A stretch of DNA of 64,000 bases from Variovorax ginsengisoli (lineage in GTDB: Bacteria; Pseudomonadota; Gammaproteobacteria; Burkholderiales; Burkholderiaceae_C): contig NZ_RCZJ01000002.1 in NCBI RefSeq assembly GCF_006438845.1, positions 1 through 64,000 of the forward strand, in the 5' to 3' direction. Below are positions 44,280 through 52,855 of this stretch, piece after piece (the first letter of the stretch is position 1; each line of letters opens with the position of its first letter). The notes beneath the pieces are model-generated. The model was not told the origin of the DNA and did not search any database. It worked only from the letters and a program-made list of their open reading frames with translations. A program made the translations under genes and the position numbers.

Positions 44280-45875
44280 TCACGCCACCAGCAAGCCCTT
44301 GCGGCGCAAATCGTGCAGCGCCTGCGCGATCTGCTGCCCGATGAAAGCGTCGGCTTGTGCGTTGTCGCCGAGCGGCTGGCCGTCCTTGATGAAGCGCAGC
44401 CGGTCGCTGCGCACCGCAGTCGCGACGTGTGCCGCCAGGGCATCGGGCGAGTGCTGTCCGTCGAGCACCTCCAACAGACAGCGCTCGAGCGCCGTCAGTG
44501 CCACCAGCTCGTGCCATGCGTTGCACACTGACGCATCCACACCGGCTTCGAGCGCGACGCCGGGGGCAAGGCGCAGTGCATCGAGTGCACGCGGTGCTGC
44601 CGATATTTGCGATGCGACTTCTGGTGCAGTGCGGCGAACACGTACCGCGCCAAGGATCAGCAGTTCCTCAAGCATTGCCATGATCGGCGACTCGACCACG
44701 TCGCGCGGCTGTCCCGTGCGCTCGACTGCTGCGGTGATCAGCGCCTCCACCGGCACCGTCGCCGGGTAATGTTGCTCGAGCACCTGCGCGACCGCCTTGT
44801 GCACCGGCAGGCGCAAAACGACCTGAAGATTGCGCATGGCCTTGCATGCTTGCTCGGGGCCGTCGAGCCGGATCGCGCTGCCGTCCTCCGGCGCGAAAAC
44901 GCCGGCGAACTGCAGCGCACGCAGGCGTGCCGCATCGAGGCGGTAGCGAATCTCGCCTGCTCGCTCAGCCTTGACGAGCAGCGTCTGCCGAAACGTGCGG
45001 TTGACGAGGAAATCAAGGTACTGCTCCATCAGGACCTGGCTGCCGCCGCATTCGCGCAGCAAGGGCTCGCGGGCCTTTTCGCCGTAGTTCTGCACGAACA
45101 TCGTGGCCGGCTCGGCGTCGGCCAGATAGGCCAGTCCGTGCGATCCCGCGCGCTCGACGAATTCCTTGAAGTAGCAAGGCGCATTGCAGGGCTCGAGAAA
45201 CTCGTGCAACAGGTACGAGCTGCTGCCGCCGCGAACAATGGGCATCGTCTCGTCGAGCGTTTTTTTCAATACGCTGTCTGGCCGTGCGGATTGGTCCAGG
45301 AATTCCAGCATGCCGCGCGCATACGAGAGCTTCTCTTCCGGCGTGTCGCGCGGGCCACCCCGCAGGATCATCGCGTCGCGCACGATCTCACGTGCCTTCC
45401 AGCCCGGGTAGACGTTGTAGCTGACGTAAGCAACGCCGCTCGGCGCCAGATTCTCAGCGCAGACGCGGAGGATTGCGTCCTGCACCGGCCCCGGCACCCA
45501 GCTGTAGACGCCGTGGCAGACGATGTAGTCGAACTGACCGAACGATGCGTCGATCTCTGCGATATTGAATGCACGCAACTCGACGTTGGACAAACGCATG
45601 GCGGCGAGCGCCGCGGCACCCTGAGCGATCTGCACCGGCGACAGATCCACACCGATGGCCTGAGCCGACGGGTGGCGAATCGCAAAGGGAACGATGTTGC
45701 CACCCGCTGCGCAACCCAATTCGAGCACGCGGGCCTTCGCTGGCGCAGGTGTGTCGAGACCGAAGAGGAAAGCCAGCGACTCCAAGTGCTCGATCGCCGT
45801 CTGCGGGAAGGGATGCGAATCGTAGGGGACGGCGTCGTAGTAACGCGTGAGCTCGGAGGTCGATGTGTCCGACAT
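44280..45875 (-). CDS. Class I methyltransferase with methyltransferase-regulatory domain
   Basis: A 531-residue protein. Residues about 40-150 are a SAM-dependent methyltransferase with motif I RVLELGCAAGGNIVPFA, IGVDLSPVQIAQG and FDYIVCHGVYSWVP. The middle has the regulatory region of the PKMT type (NVYPGWKAREIVRDAM and on), found in bacterial protein-lysine methyltransferases known from outer-membrane protein methylation. The C-terminal 200 residues (winged-helix-like stretches such as PVHKAVAQVLEQHYP) complete the family architecture. The start is the ATG at 45875, since upstream sequence is the terminator region of ssrA. The target protein is unknown. Confidence 0.82.
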   Translation of the reverse strand: MSDTSTSELTRYYDAVPYDSHPFPQTAIEHLESLAFLFGLDTPAPAKARVLELGCAAGGNIVPFAIRHPSAQAIGVDLSPVQIAQGAAALAAMRLSNVELRAFNIAEIDASFGQFDYIVCHGVYSWVPGPVQDAILRVCAENLAPSGVAYVSYNVYPGWKAREIVRDAMILRGGPRDTPEEKLSYARGMLEFLDQSARPDSVLKKTLDETMPIVRGGSSSYLLHEFLEPCNAPCYFKEFVERAGSHGLAYLADAEPATMFVQNYGEKAREPLLRECGGSQVLMEQYLDFLVNRTFRQTLLVKAERAGEIRYRLDAARLRALQFAGVFAPEDGSAIRLDGPEQACKAMRNLQVVLRLPVHKAVAQVLEQHYPATVPVEALITAAVERTGQPRDVVESPIMAMLEELLILGAVRVRRTAPEVASQISAAPRALDALRLAPGVALEAGVDASVCNAWHELVALTALERCLLEVLDGQHSPDALAAHVATAVRSDRLRFIKDGQPLGDNAQADAFIGQQIAQALHDLRRKGLLVA

Positions 45876-45925
45876 GGCAGTCTCGAAGAGTGTGGTGCCG
45901 GCGACTATAGCGGCCGCTGCGGCGC

Positions 45926-45954
45926 AAAAAAAAGCCGACCCTTTCGGGCCGGCT
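45926..45954 (-). terminator. Intrinsic terminator, originally of ssrA
   Basis: On the minus strand AGCCGGCCC-gaaa-GGGTCGGCT followed by T8 forms a strong stem with one mismatch. It lies 10 nt downstream (minus strand) of the tmRNA 3' end remnant at 45965-45978, the normal distance for a terminator of that RNA gene. Confidence 0.85.
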
Positions 45955-45964
45955 CTCTCGGAAG

Positions 45965-45978
45965 TGGTGGAGCTGGGG
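45965..45978 (-). other. Displaced 3' end of tmRNA (ssrA), probable att site
   Basis: On the minus strand CCCCAGCTCCACCA equals the conserved 3' terminus of tmRNA (…CAGCTCCACCA), followed at once by a terminator, but the sequence upstream has no tmRNA body. This is the usual scar when an element integrates into the 3' end of ssrA: the element supplies a new end to the intact gene at its far side and leaves the original end here. Confidence 0.7.
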
Positions 45979-46040
45979 TCTACTGAATGATGATCGAAAA
46001 GCACCATGGCTATTGGATTTTCCGGTGCCCTTGGTCGATC

Positions 46041-46064
46041 TGTTCCCCGATTTGTTCCCCGGTT
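46041..46064. repeat. Tandem 12-bp repeat next to the att site
   Basis: TGTTCCCCGATT is followed directly by TGTTCCCCGGTT (11 of 12 identical). Tandem short repeats within about 100 bp of an attachment core are often arm-type sites for tyrosine recombinases. That role here is inference. Confidence 0.45.
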
Positions 46065-46116
46065 TTTCTCTTGCTTTCACTTCCAGCCAATTGCTGCAGA
46101 TCGGCAATTCCGATGC

Positions 46117-48012
46117 TCAATTGACCTCGACTTCCTCTATGCCAGCGTCCGTCAACATCTGATACAGTTCAGAGACGCGCTCTCGCGCGCCGCGGCGCTC
46201 GCAGAACAAAAAGATTGCGCGTTGCTTGGCCCGTGACAAGGCCACGAAGAATGTTGCGATGCCTTCTGGGTTCCTAGGCGTGTGACTCCACCAGGATCTA
46301 TCGTCGAGGCCGACAAAGAAGACGGTGTCGTACTCCAGCCCCTTGCTCTTGTGTACCGTCATCATCGGGATGTCGTTTGTACCGACGTAACGATCGATGC
46401 ATTCTCGCCAGGTGGCGCTCTCAGCGGCGGCATGTTGGAGCTGCAGCGAGGAACCCTCGATCATGATTTCGAGCAAATCATTGCGCGTGTAGGCAGCAAA
46501 GGTGCGTCGGATCGCTGCCACGTCCAGGAACGCGAAAATGCGCCGCGTGACTTCTGCTGCCAACTCGGTCGACGGTGCTTCTCCGCGAATGTCCTGCCCC
46601 AGCCTGCCCAGGAAGTCTTGGATGTCCCGGTCCGCACGGTCTCGCAGGAGCTCATCCGCCTCGTCAGCACCGCGGATCGCATAAACGGCACTGGAGAGCT
46701 TCAACCAAGCCGTGGCGCTGCGCTGACCAGCGGCCAATCGCAAGGCTGCTAGAGCCACAGAACCCGCCTCATCAACCATCAGGTCCTGGACGTTGGTCCG
46801 CCCGACGGCCCGGCTCTCGTTGCGGAGGCTCAGCCCAACCGCAGCAAACCCTGGCTGAAGCTCCTCTTCGAACTGGTCGGGACGTTGACGCACGAGAAGC
46901 ACGTAGTCGCGAGGCTGCTTCTGACGTGCAGCCATATCTGCAGCGATCCACTGCGCGAGGCGCTGTCCTTCCGCTGCGGTGGAGTTGCTCTTCCACACCT
47001 GCACGACGTCCCTGTCGAGTTGGCCCGCCGCCTGAGCCTGAATCTGTGGCGACTGCGGGTCCAGTGCCCGCGCGACGAAATGCTGAACGCGCACCAACTC
47101 CGGCGACGACCTGAAATTGAAGAGCAGGTTCACCCGGTGCGCGCCAAAGTCGGCCTCGAACCGCTCAAAGGCGTCCTGCCGCGCGCCGGCCCAGCCCATG
47201 ATGCGTTGCTTGTGATCGCCTACTGCGGTGACTGCCGTCCCGCCTTGGCTAAACGTGGAGAGCAGGAAGTCATATTGAGCGAAAGAAGTATCCTGGAACT
47301 CGTCCACGAACACACATGGATAGGTCATGCGCAGCGCGCGAACGATCCTCGGGTTCGCCCGCAAGACTAGTTCAGCTAAGCGATTCAACGTCACGAACGT
47401 CAGCTTGGACACCCTGGCACCGAACAGCTGATGGTGAAGCCAGTGATAGATGGCAAATTCTTCCGCCGTCGAGAGCTGCTGGGGCGCACCCACCGCGAGA
47501 CGATGGCCGCCGATATCCTGCGTCTCGAACCTGTCGGGAAAGAACTCCGCGACCCTAGTCTGCCAGGCGGGCTGCGCCATCCCGCGGATGCGGCTCAACT
47601 CTTCCTCCACCATGCGCCTAGTCGGAAAGCCGATGTCGTAGGGCCGAGTGGGACGCCAATGCTGGGGGATCGCCGCATGGAAGCGGTCGACCACACTCTT
47701 AGTGAAGGCATCGAACGTGAGCGACGTAAATCGCCCCGCCAGTTCCGGAGGGCAGCGTTGGCGCACGCGCGCCGCTAGGTTAGCGGCGGCGTCCGTTTTG
47801 AAGGAGATCGCGAGGATCTGCTGCGGTGCCTTGCACAACCCAGTTTCCAGCAGGTAGGCGGCGCGTTGCGCCAAGAACTCAGACTTGCCTGCGCCTGGGC
47901 CGGCAACCACCGAGGTCGACCCCGCACGTCGCAGGGCCGTCCAAGCGCTGGGCTCAAGGTTCAGTATGCCGCGAGGACGCCACGCCTCGGGCGCTACAGG
48001 TCGCCAGGTCAT
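46117..48012 (-). CDS. gajB: UvrD/Rep-like helicase, GajB-like (Gabija)
   Basis: A 631-residue superfamily 1A helicase. Walker A is VAGPGAGKSEFL at about residues 36-47, motif Ia TFDAF, Walker B VFVDEFQDTSF at 234-244, motif III VGDHKQRIMGWAGA at 264-277, motif IV FNFRSSPELVR, motif V MTVHKSKGLEYDTVFFVG near 565 and motif VI FVALSRAKQRAI. Its ATG overlaps the stop of a class 2 OLD nuclease gene, which is the Gabija arrangement: GajA cleaves DNA and GajB is its helicase partner activated by DNA ends. At 631 residues it is longer than the well-studied GajB of about 490, so this is a divergent member. It lies just inside the island boundary. Confidence 0.82.
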   Translation of the reverse strand: MTWRPVAPEAWRPRGILNLEPSAWTALRRAGSTSVVAGPGAGKSEFLAQRAAYLLETGLCKAPQQILAISFKTDAAANLAARVRQRCPPELAGRFTSLTFDAFTKSVVDRFHAAIPQHWRPTRPYDIGFPTRRMVEEELSRIRGMAQPAWQTRVAEFFPDRFETQDIGGHRLAVGAPQQLSTAEEFAIYHWLHHQLFGARVSKLTFVTLNRLAELVLRANPRIVRALRMTYPCVFVDEFQDTSFAQYDFLLSTFSQGGTAVTAVGDHKQRIMGWAGARQDAFERFEADFGAHRVNLLFNFRSSPELVRVQHFVARALDPQSPQIQAQAAGQLDRDVVQVWKSNSTAAEGQRLAQWIAADMAARQKQPRDYVLLVRQRPDQFEEELQPGFAAVGLSLRNESRAVGRTNVQDLMVDEAGSVALAALRLAAGQRSATAWLKLSSAVYAIRGADEADELLRDRADRDIQDFLGRLGQDIRGEAPSTELAAEVTRRIFAFLDVAAIRRTFAAYTRNDLLEIMIEGSSLQLQHAAAESATWRECIDRYVGTNDIPMMTVHKSKGLEYDTVFFVGLDDRSWWSHTPRNPEGIATFFVALSRAKQRAIFLFCERRGARERVSELYQMLTDAGIEEVEVN

Positions 48013-49991
48013 CGCCCATCGGCCCGCTCGAGAACATCACGGACATTTGCCAGCATGCGCTGCAATGGCTGAGGCACCGTGGCCGCCAGGTCCGCTTGCG
48101 TGAGTCGGCTCAATACCCTGACGTGCGTGCTGGGCTTGCCACGGCCCAGGAAGAGATACCGATACCAGCGCAGCGCATCGTCCGCTGTGGCATCGTAGAA
48201 GGCCTGAGCTCCGTCATCGCCAAGCACGGCTTCCCGCGGATCGCCCCGGCCGGATGGGCCTCGCGTTCCCGCGTCAAGGACCCGATAGGCCGTTGGATAG
48301 GCTGCCAGCATGGTGAAATCCAGATCAAGAGGGTCGGAGAAATAGACGCGAAATCTCTCCAGCCATATGGTCCAAAGGCGTAGGCCAGCGATGTCCGCTT
48401 GGTTTGACGCCGCGATCTCGGCAAGGTTCTGTTCTGGGCCGCCTGGCCGCAGGATGTCTCCGAAAACATCCTGGGCCGTGTAGCCGACGCTCAGTAGCTG
48501 TTCACACACGGTCTTGACCCTGCCAAAGCCGCCGCCGCTGCGGCCCCAGTCTAGGTCCAGCAGTGTGGCGTATGGCACCTGCAGATCGGCCAGCAGACGC
48601 CACATGTGGTTGACGTGCCGCCCACCCAGCGGCACGACGGCGACGAAGGACCGGTCGATGGGAAAGTCCATCGCCTTGGACAGCAACGGCAGTACAACCT
48701 CCTCCGTGGCCCCCTCGCCAAGGACCACATATCGAGCAAAGTACAGCTCGGGATAACTCCGTACAGCCTCGCGGATAAACTTCGACGCGTCTTCATCGCC
48801 CCTCGGCAGGCTAATCTGCCGCACCTCCGAGAAACGGGTCTCAAGATTCAGGCGAAAGTGCCGCACGCCAGAGGGATCGACCCGAGCGAGGATGCTGGGC
48901 GAGTGGCTTGAGACTATGGCCTGGGCATTGCTGCCAGCTGCGACTTCTTGCACCTGCTTGATGATCCGGGACAGGTAGAACGGAGCCAGGTTGTTCTCAG
49001 GCTCCTCTAGCGCGACGATGGTCAGCGCGGGCAGCGGGACGCCGGCTTCAGAGAAGCCCTCCGGCTTGTCCTCGCCTGCGAGCCGCGCCTCGATGTCCAG
49101 TGTCGCGGCTGCCATGGCCATGTGGAACAGCGAGCGCTGTCCATCGCTGAGGTCTTCAAGCGCCCGCGCATGGCCGTCCTCGGTGGGGTGGAACACGACC
49201 TCGACTCGGCGAATGAACTCCTGCCAGCGGGTGTCGACGGGCCGGAAGATTGGCGTTGCATCCGTACCAGCCGAATGAAGCTGCTGCCATCTCTGGGTGA
49301 CGGCGGTGGTGATGCTGGACACGGCCGCTTCGGCTGAGAACGCCTGATTGACCCCATCGCCCGCGCCGGTCAGAGAATCCTTGACTTCCTGGGACCAGTT
49401 GATGGCTCGCCAGAGGCGGCCGCGGATAAAGGCTGTGACCTGCGATGCACCGTCCCTAGTCGCTGGGATGTAGAAGAGCTGGATGCGCGAACGGTCCGCC
49501 CCGCGCAGCTGCTGCAGGTCCCCATCATCGAAAGCGCCGAAAGTCTGCACGGCGCTGTAGGACTCTTCGATCGCTCCGTCTAGAGTGCCATCGTCGGTCC
49601 ACGTTGCCTGTAGCCTCAGGCGGACTTTGAGGTCACCGTTTTCTTCGGCGGCCATGTTCTTGAAGAACGCCGGCACGGCGGGGTTGTCATCATCACCGTC
49701 CAATTCGGGAAATGCGACGATGGCCTCGACTACGAGTGTGCGCGCCGCAGGCCGGTCGGCCTCGTAGAACGGAATGTTGAAGTCCTGTTTGCGCAGGCGT
49801 CGCTGATCAGCCGTCACACCGAACATGCGTTGCAGGGCCTGCATCAAAGCCGTTTTCCCCGTGCCGTTATCCCCGACAAATGCTACGAGGTCGGGACCCA
49901 GCGCAACTCGGGTTCGCTGAGGACCGAAGCAGCGGAAATTCTCCAGTTCAAGCCGTTCAACGTGCATGCAATATCCCAGTGCGAGGTTCAT
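48009..49991 (-). CDS. gajA: OLD-family TOPRIM nuclease, GajA-like (Gabija)
   Basis: A 660-residue protein combining an ABC-type ATPase and a TOPRIM nuclease. Walker A is GDNGTGKT at 40-47, the signature LSDGQRSLF at 281-289, Walker B LTIVALEEPENNL at 323-335, the TOPRIM glutamate is in VLGEGATEE at 423-431, the DxD motif is DLDWGR at 479-484, and a late acidic motif PLDLDF is at 554-559. This layout is that of class 2 OLD nucleases, which pair with UvrD-like helicases in Gabija anti-phage defence. I prefer the ATG at 49991, which has GAGG eight bases upstream; an ATG at 49967 is the alternative. It overlaps the helicase gene by ATGA. Confidence 0.85.
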   Translation of the reverse strand: MNLALGYCMHVERLELENFRCFGPQRTRVALGPDLVAFVGDNGTGKTALMQALQRMFGVTADQRRLRKQDFNIPFYEADRPAARTLVVEAIVAFPELDGDDDNPAVPAFFKNMAAEENGDLKVRLRLQATWTDDGTLDGAIEESYSAVQTFGAFDDGDLQQLRGADRSRIQLFYIPATRDGASQVTAFIRGRLWRAINWSQEVKDSLTGAGDGVNQAFSAEAAVSSITTAVTQRWQQLHSAGTDATPIFRPVDTRWQEFIRRVEVVFHPTEDGHARALEDLSDGQRSLFHMAMAAATLDIEARLAGEDKPEGFSEAGVPLPALTIVALEEPENNLAPFYLSRIIKQVQEVAAGSNAQAIVSSHSPSILARVDPSGVRHFRLNLETRFSEVRQISLPRGDEDASKFIREAVRSYPELYFARYVVLGEGATEEVVLPLLSKAMDFPIDRSFVAVVPLGGRHVNHMWRLLADLQVPYATLLDLDWGRSGGGFGRVKTVCEQLLSVGYTAQDVFGDILRPGGPEQNLAEIAASNQADIAGLRLWTIWLERFRVYFSDPLDLDFTMLAAYPTAYRVLDAGTRGPSGRGDPREAVLGDDGAQAFYDATADDALRWYRYLFLGRGKPSTHVRVLSRLTQADLAATVPQPLQRMLANVRDVLERADGR

Positions 49992-50514
49992 CAACGCTAC
50001 CTCGAGTCGTGGTGACTTGTGTGAGGCTGCAGCGCGTATGCGGTAGTTGAAAGCAGATCGTAGCGCGTCGGCCGAACTTTGAATGCAACTGCACCCCGCA
50101 CGCAGCAACCAGTAAATGTGTTGCGACGGGCCAGCTGTGCTAATACTAGACAGGCCGGCAGTAGTGGGGCTCACAACGCAAATCCCTCACGTGCCCCGCT
50201 CGTACGAAGCGTCCAACCGTTCGCGTTTGGCAACCAACCGTTCTCGTACGGGTCAAGTCCTAGATCGAAGCCCAAAGAGCTTCAGCTCAATTATCTCCAC
50301 GAGGTTACCGGCGCTGAAGCCTGACGGGTACCTCAACGGGTGCGCACATTTCAGATCTTGCTCGATCTCGCACTCGTTCACCCGAACTTAGCACCGAGGT
50401 ACCGAGAGCATCTGCCGGGTTTACATTTGAGGAAAGGTCACGCCACACCCAGCTCAAGCCACCTGCGCGAGCGATTCCTGGTCAGTCCGAGACAACCACA
50501 CCACCCCGAAGAAG
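49992..50514. other. Divergent regulatory region between Gabija-like and McrBC loci
   Basis: This 523-bp region separates genes transcribed outward on both sides and should hold both promoters. A possible plus-strand promoter is TTGCGA at 50121-50126 and TACTAG at 50144-50149, spaced 17 bp. A near-direct repeat CCAACCGTTCGCG / CCAACCGTTCTCG lies at 50213-50225 and 50234-50246. No gene is supported. GC content is lower than in the flanking genes. Confidence 0.4.
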
Positions 50515-52854
50515 ATGTTCACCCCCACACCCCGCTTCGAACAGCTGCTCAGCCTGCTCCGCCGCAGTCCTTTTCCCATCGATAGAGTGGTATCCACCAA
50601 CGCTCTGCACCAGGATTTCATTCGGGCCTTTCCTTTGGAAAAACTCACCCGCCTGACCGTCGATGAATACTGCATTGGCAAGGGCGACAACTCGAGTTTC
50701 AGCTGGTGGCTCGAACGAGGACTCCAACCCCTGCTGGGGAGGTACATGCCGGGAACCTCGAGAGGCCATCAGGTGCATTGGAGGAAAGATGGCACGCTGT
50801 ATAAGCACCGCAAGCTGCGTGACCTCGCTGATCAAGAAGCAGTGACATACACGATGCAGATCCAGCATGTCATCGCAAGAGCAGCTCCGCACGAGCTAGC
50901 GTGGGTGGACGATGACGAGCAGGTCTATGCCCGCGCCGGTGTTGAAAGCAAGCGCGTCATGATCAGTGACGGTCGAAAGCTTCGGCTGCTGAGCGCTTAC
51001 CACCCGGACGATGTCATTCCGATCTCCTCGTCCGAACATATCCGTCATTTTTTGACTGAGTTGGGCTATCCGGCGGCCCAGGTTCCTTCGGTCAGGAAGC
51101 CCGTGGCGCGCATGATGCTGCTTAGAGAAGTATACGAAGAGGCGCGCAGGGAAATTTCGAGGTTGACCGTGCACGGGTTTATGCAGGCACTCTATAGCCC
51201 ACAACTCGGACTAGCGCCCGTCAAGGAGGCGGCGGCCGAAGATGCGACTGCACCCGAAGCGGACACGGAATCCAGCGACGACGTTGCAGACATCAACGAT
51301 ACCGAAGCGCCAGCGTCGATTAACACGATCCTTCAAGGGCCCCCAGGTACCGGCAAGACCTATGCCTCGATCGCGGAGGCGTTGCGAATCTTGGATCCGG
51401 AGTTCCTCGAAAAAAACGTCGAAGACCGCGGCGTGCTCAAGGAACGATACGACGAGCTTGCGGAAGCCAAGCGGATCCGCTTCGTGACCTTCCACCAGAG
51501 TTTTAGCTACGAGGATTTCGTGGAGGGCATTAGGCCCGACACCGACAATTCTGGGGCGGGGCAGATCCGGTATGTGGTGGAACCGGGGATATTCCGGCAG
51601 ATTTGCGAGGCCGCATCGGGGGTTGCCAAGCAGGACATGCAGCTCGGAGTCAGCACCAGTCCGCGGCTTTGGAAAATATCAATCGACGGGACCGGCCTGA
51701 GCCCCACGCGCCAGCATTGCTTTACGCACGGCGAAGCACGTATTGGCTGGGGTCACGTTGGCGACCTGCGTAATGCCGACCTGACGGATCCAAACTTCAA
51801 ACTTGGATCGAACGACCGCAGCACTCTCGGCGATTTTTCGCAGAACATCCAGCCCGGCGACATCGTGCTGTGCATCGGGAGCGCTACGGAGGTCGCGGCA
51901 GTCGGCGTGGTCCAAGGAGAGTACAGACACGAAGAAGCAACTCCCGCCGGCGTGCGGAAGGACTACAAAAACGTCCTTCCCGTGAAATGGCTTGCCACCG
52001 GCCTGCAGTTTTCCATCCTGGAGCTCAACGCCAGCAAGCGCTTCACACTCAAGACCGTCTATGAAATTGACCGTTTTACCTGGGCTGAGCTGCGGCAGGC
52101 GCTGCTCGCCGGAGACGTGAAGATGGCGGATCCGCACAAGCAACAAGCTGATGCGCCGCTCGCCCAGATCGAGCCGTACGTCCTGATCATCGATGAGATC
52201 AACAGAGGCAACGTTTCCAGGATCTTTGGTGAGCTCATCACGTTGATCGAACCCTCGAAGCGAATCGGTGCGCCGGAGGCGCTCCATGCCACCCTCCCCT
52301 ACTCCCGCAAGCGCTTTGGAGTGCCGGTGAATGTGCATTTGATTGGCACCATGAACACGGCTGACCGTTCGCTCACCGGTCTGGATATCGCACTTCGCCG
52401 GCGCTTCGCGTTCAAGGAGATGCCGCCGCGGCCGGAACTGCTCGACGGCGTCCTCGTGGAGGACATCGATATAGGCAAGATGCTGCGGACCATGAACGAA
52501 CGTATCGAGGTGCTGCTGGATCGGGACCATTGCCTCGGCCACGCGTATTTCCTACCACTCAAGCGCACCCGCAAGCTGGACCAGCTCGCCGCGATCTTTC
52601 AGCAAAGTGTGCTGCCGCTTCTCCAGGAGTACTTCTTCGACGACGCCGAGCGCATCGGCTGGGTGTTGAACGACCCGAACGCCCCCCCGGGCGTGGAGCC
52701 GTTCATCCGGTCCGACCTCGCGAGCGGGAGCACGCTTCAGAGACTGTTCGGCGAGGCGAATGCCGCCAAGGTGCGAGACAACCGCTGGGCCGTCAACGAG
52801 CGTGCCCTAAAGTCCGCAGAAAGCTATCGGAACATCTCGAACACAGGCGCTTGA
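50515..52854 (+). CDS. mcrB: McrB-like GTPase subunit with inserted EVE-like domain
   Basis: A 779-residue McrB-type AAA+ protein, the motor of a methylation-dependent restriction enzyme. Residues 1-130 form an N-terminal module (FIRAFPLEKLTRLTVDEYCI, then WWLERGLQPLLG) seen in other McrB-like proteins. Walker A GPPGTGKT is at 275-282, Walker B VLIIDEINRGNVSRI at 556-570, and the McrB signature GTMNTADRSLTGLD at 611-624. Between Walker A and B, residues about 385-525 carry an EVE/PUA-like fold: RIGWGHVGDL, IQPGDIVLCIG, VGVVQGEYRHE and NVLPVKWLA. EVE domains bind modified bases, so the insert may be the sensor. The start of mcrC follows by 1 nt. Confidence 0.9.
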   Translation: MFTPTPRFEQLLSLLRRSPFPIDRVVSTNALHQDFIRAFPLEKLTRLTVDEYCIGKGDNSSFSWWLERGLQPLLGRYMPGTSRGHQVHWRKDGTLYKHRKLRDLADQEAVTYTMQIQHVIARAAPHELAWVDDDEQVYARAGVESKRVMISDGRKLRLLSAYHPDDVIPISSSEHIRHFLTELGYPAAQVPSVRKPVARMMLLREVYEEARREISRLTVHGFMQALYSPQLGLAPVKEAAAEDATAPEADTESSDDVADINDTEAPASINTILQGPPGTGKTYASIAEALRILDPEFLEKNVEDRGVLKERYDELAEAKRIRFVTFHQSFSYEDFVEGIRPDTDNSGAGQIRYVVEPGIFRQICEAASGVAKQDMQLGVSTSPRLWKISIDGTGLSPTRQHCFTHGEARIGWGHVGDLRNADLTDPNFKLGSNDRSTLGDFSQNIQPGDIVLCIGSATEVAAVGVVQGEYRHEEATPAGVRKDYKNVLPVKWLATGLQFSILELNASKRFTLKTVYEIDRFTWAELRQALLAGDVKMADPHKQQADAPLAQIEPYVLIIDEINRGNVSRIFGELITLIEPSKRIGAPEALHATLPYSRKRFGVPVNVHLIGTMNTADRSLTGLDIALRRRFAFKEMPPRPELLDGVLVEDIDIGKMLRTMNERIEVLLDRDHCLGHAYFLPLKRTRKLDQLAAIFQQSVLPLLQEYFFDDAERIGWVLNDPNAPPGVEPFIRSDLASGSTLQRLFGEANAAKVRDNRWAVNERALKSAESYRNISNTGA

Positions 52855-52855
52855 C

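Noticed and set aside
42421..44769. A 782-codon plus-strand open frame
   Set aside because: It is antisense to gamma-glutamyltransferase and the methyltransferase, with the same Arg/His-rich composition.
45965..45978. 3' end of a tRNA-Ala gene instead of tmRNA
   Set aside because: tRNA-Ala ends usually share only the CTCCACCA part. The CCCCAGCTCCACCA ending, followed at once by a terminator, fits tmRNA better, although a tRNA with the same acceptor end is not fully excluded.
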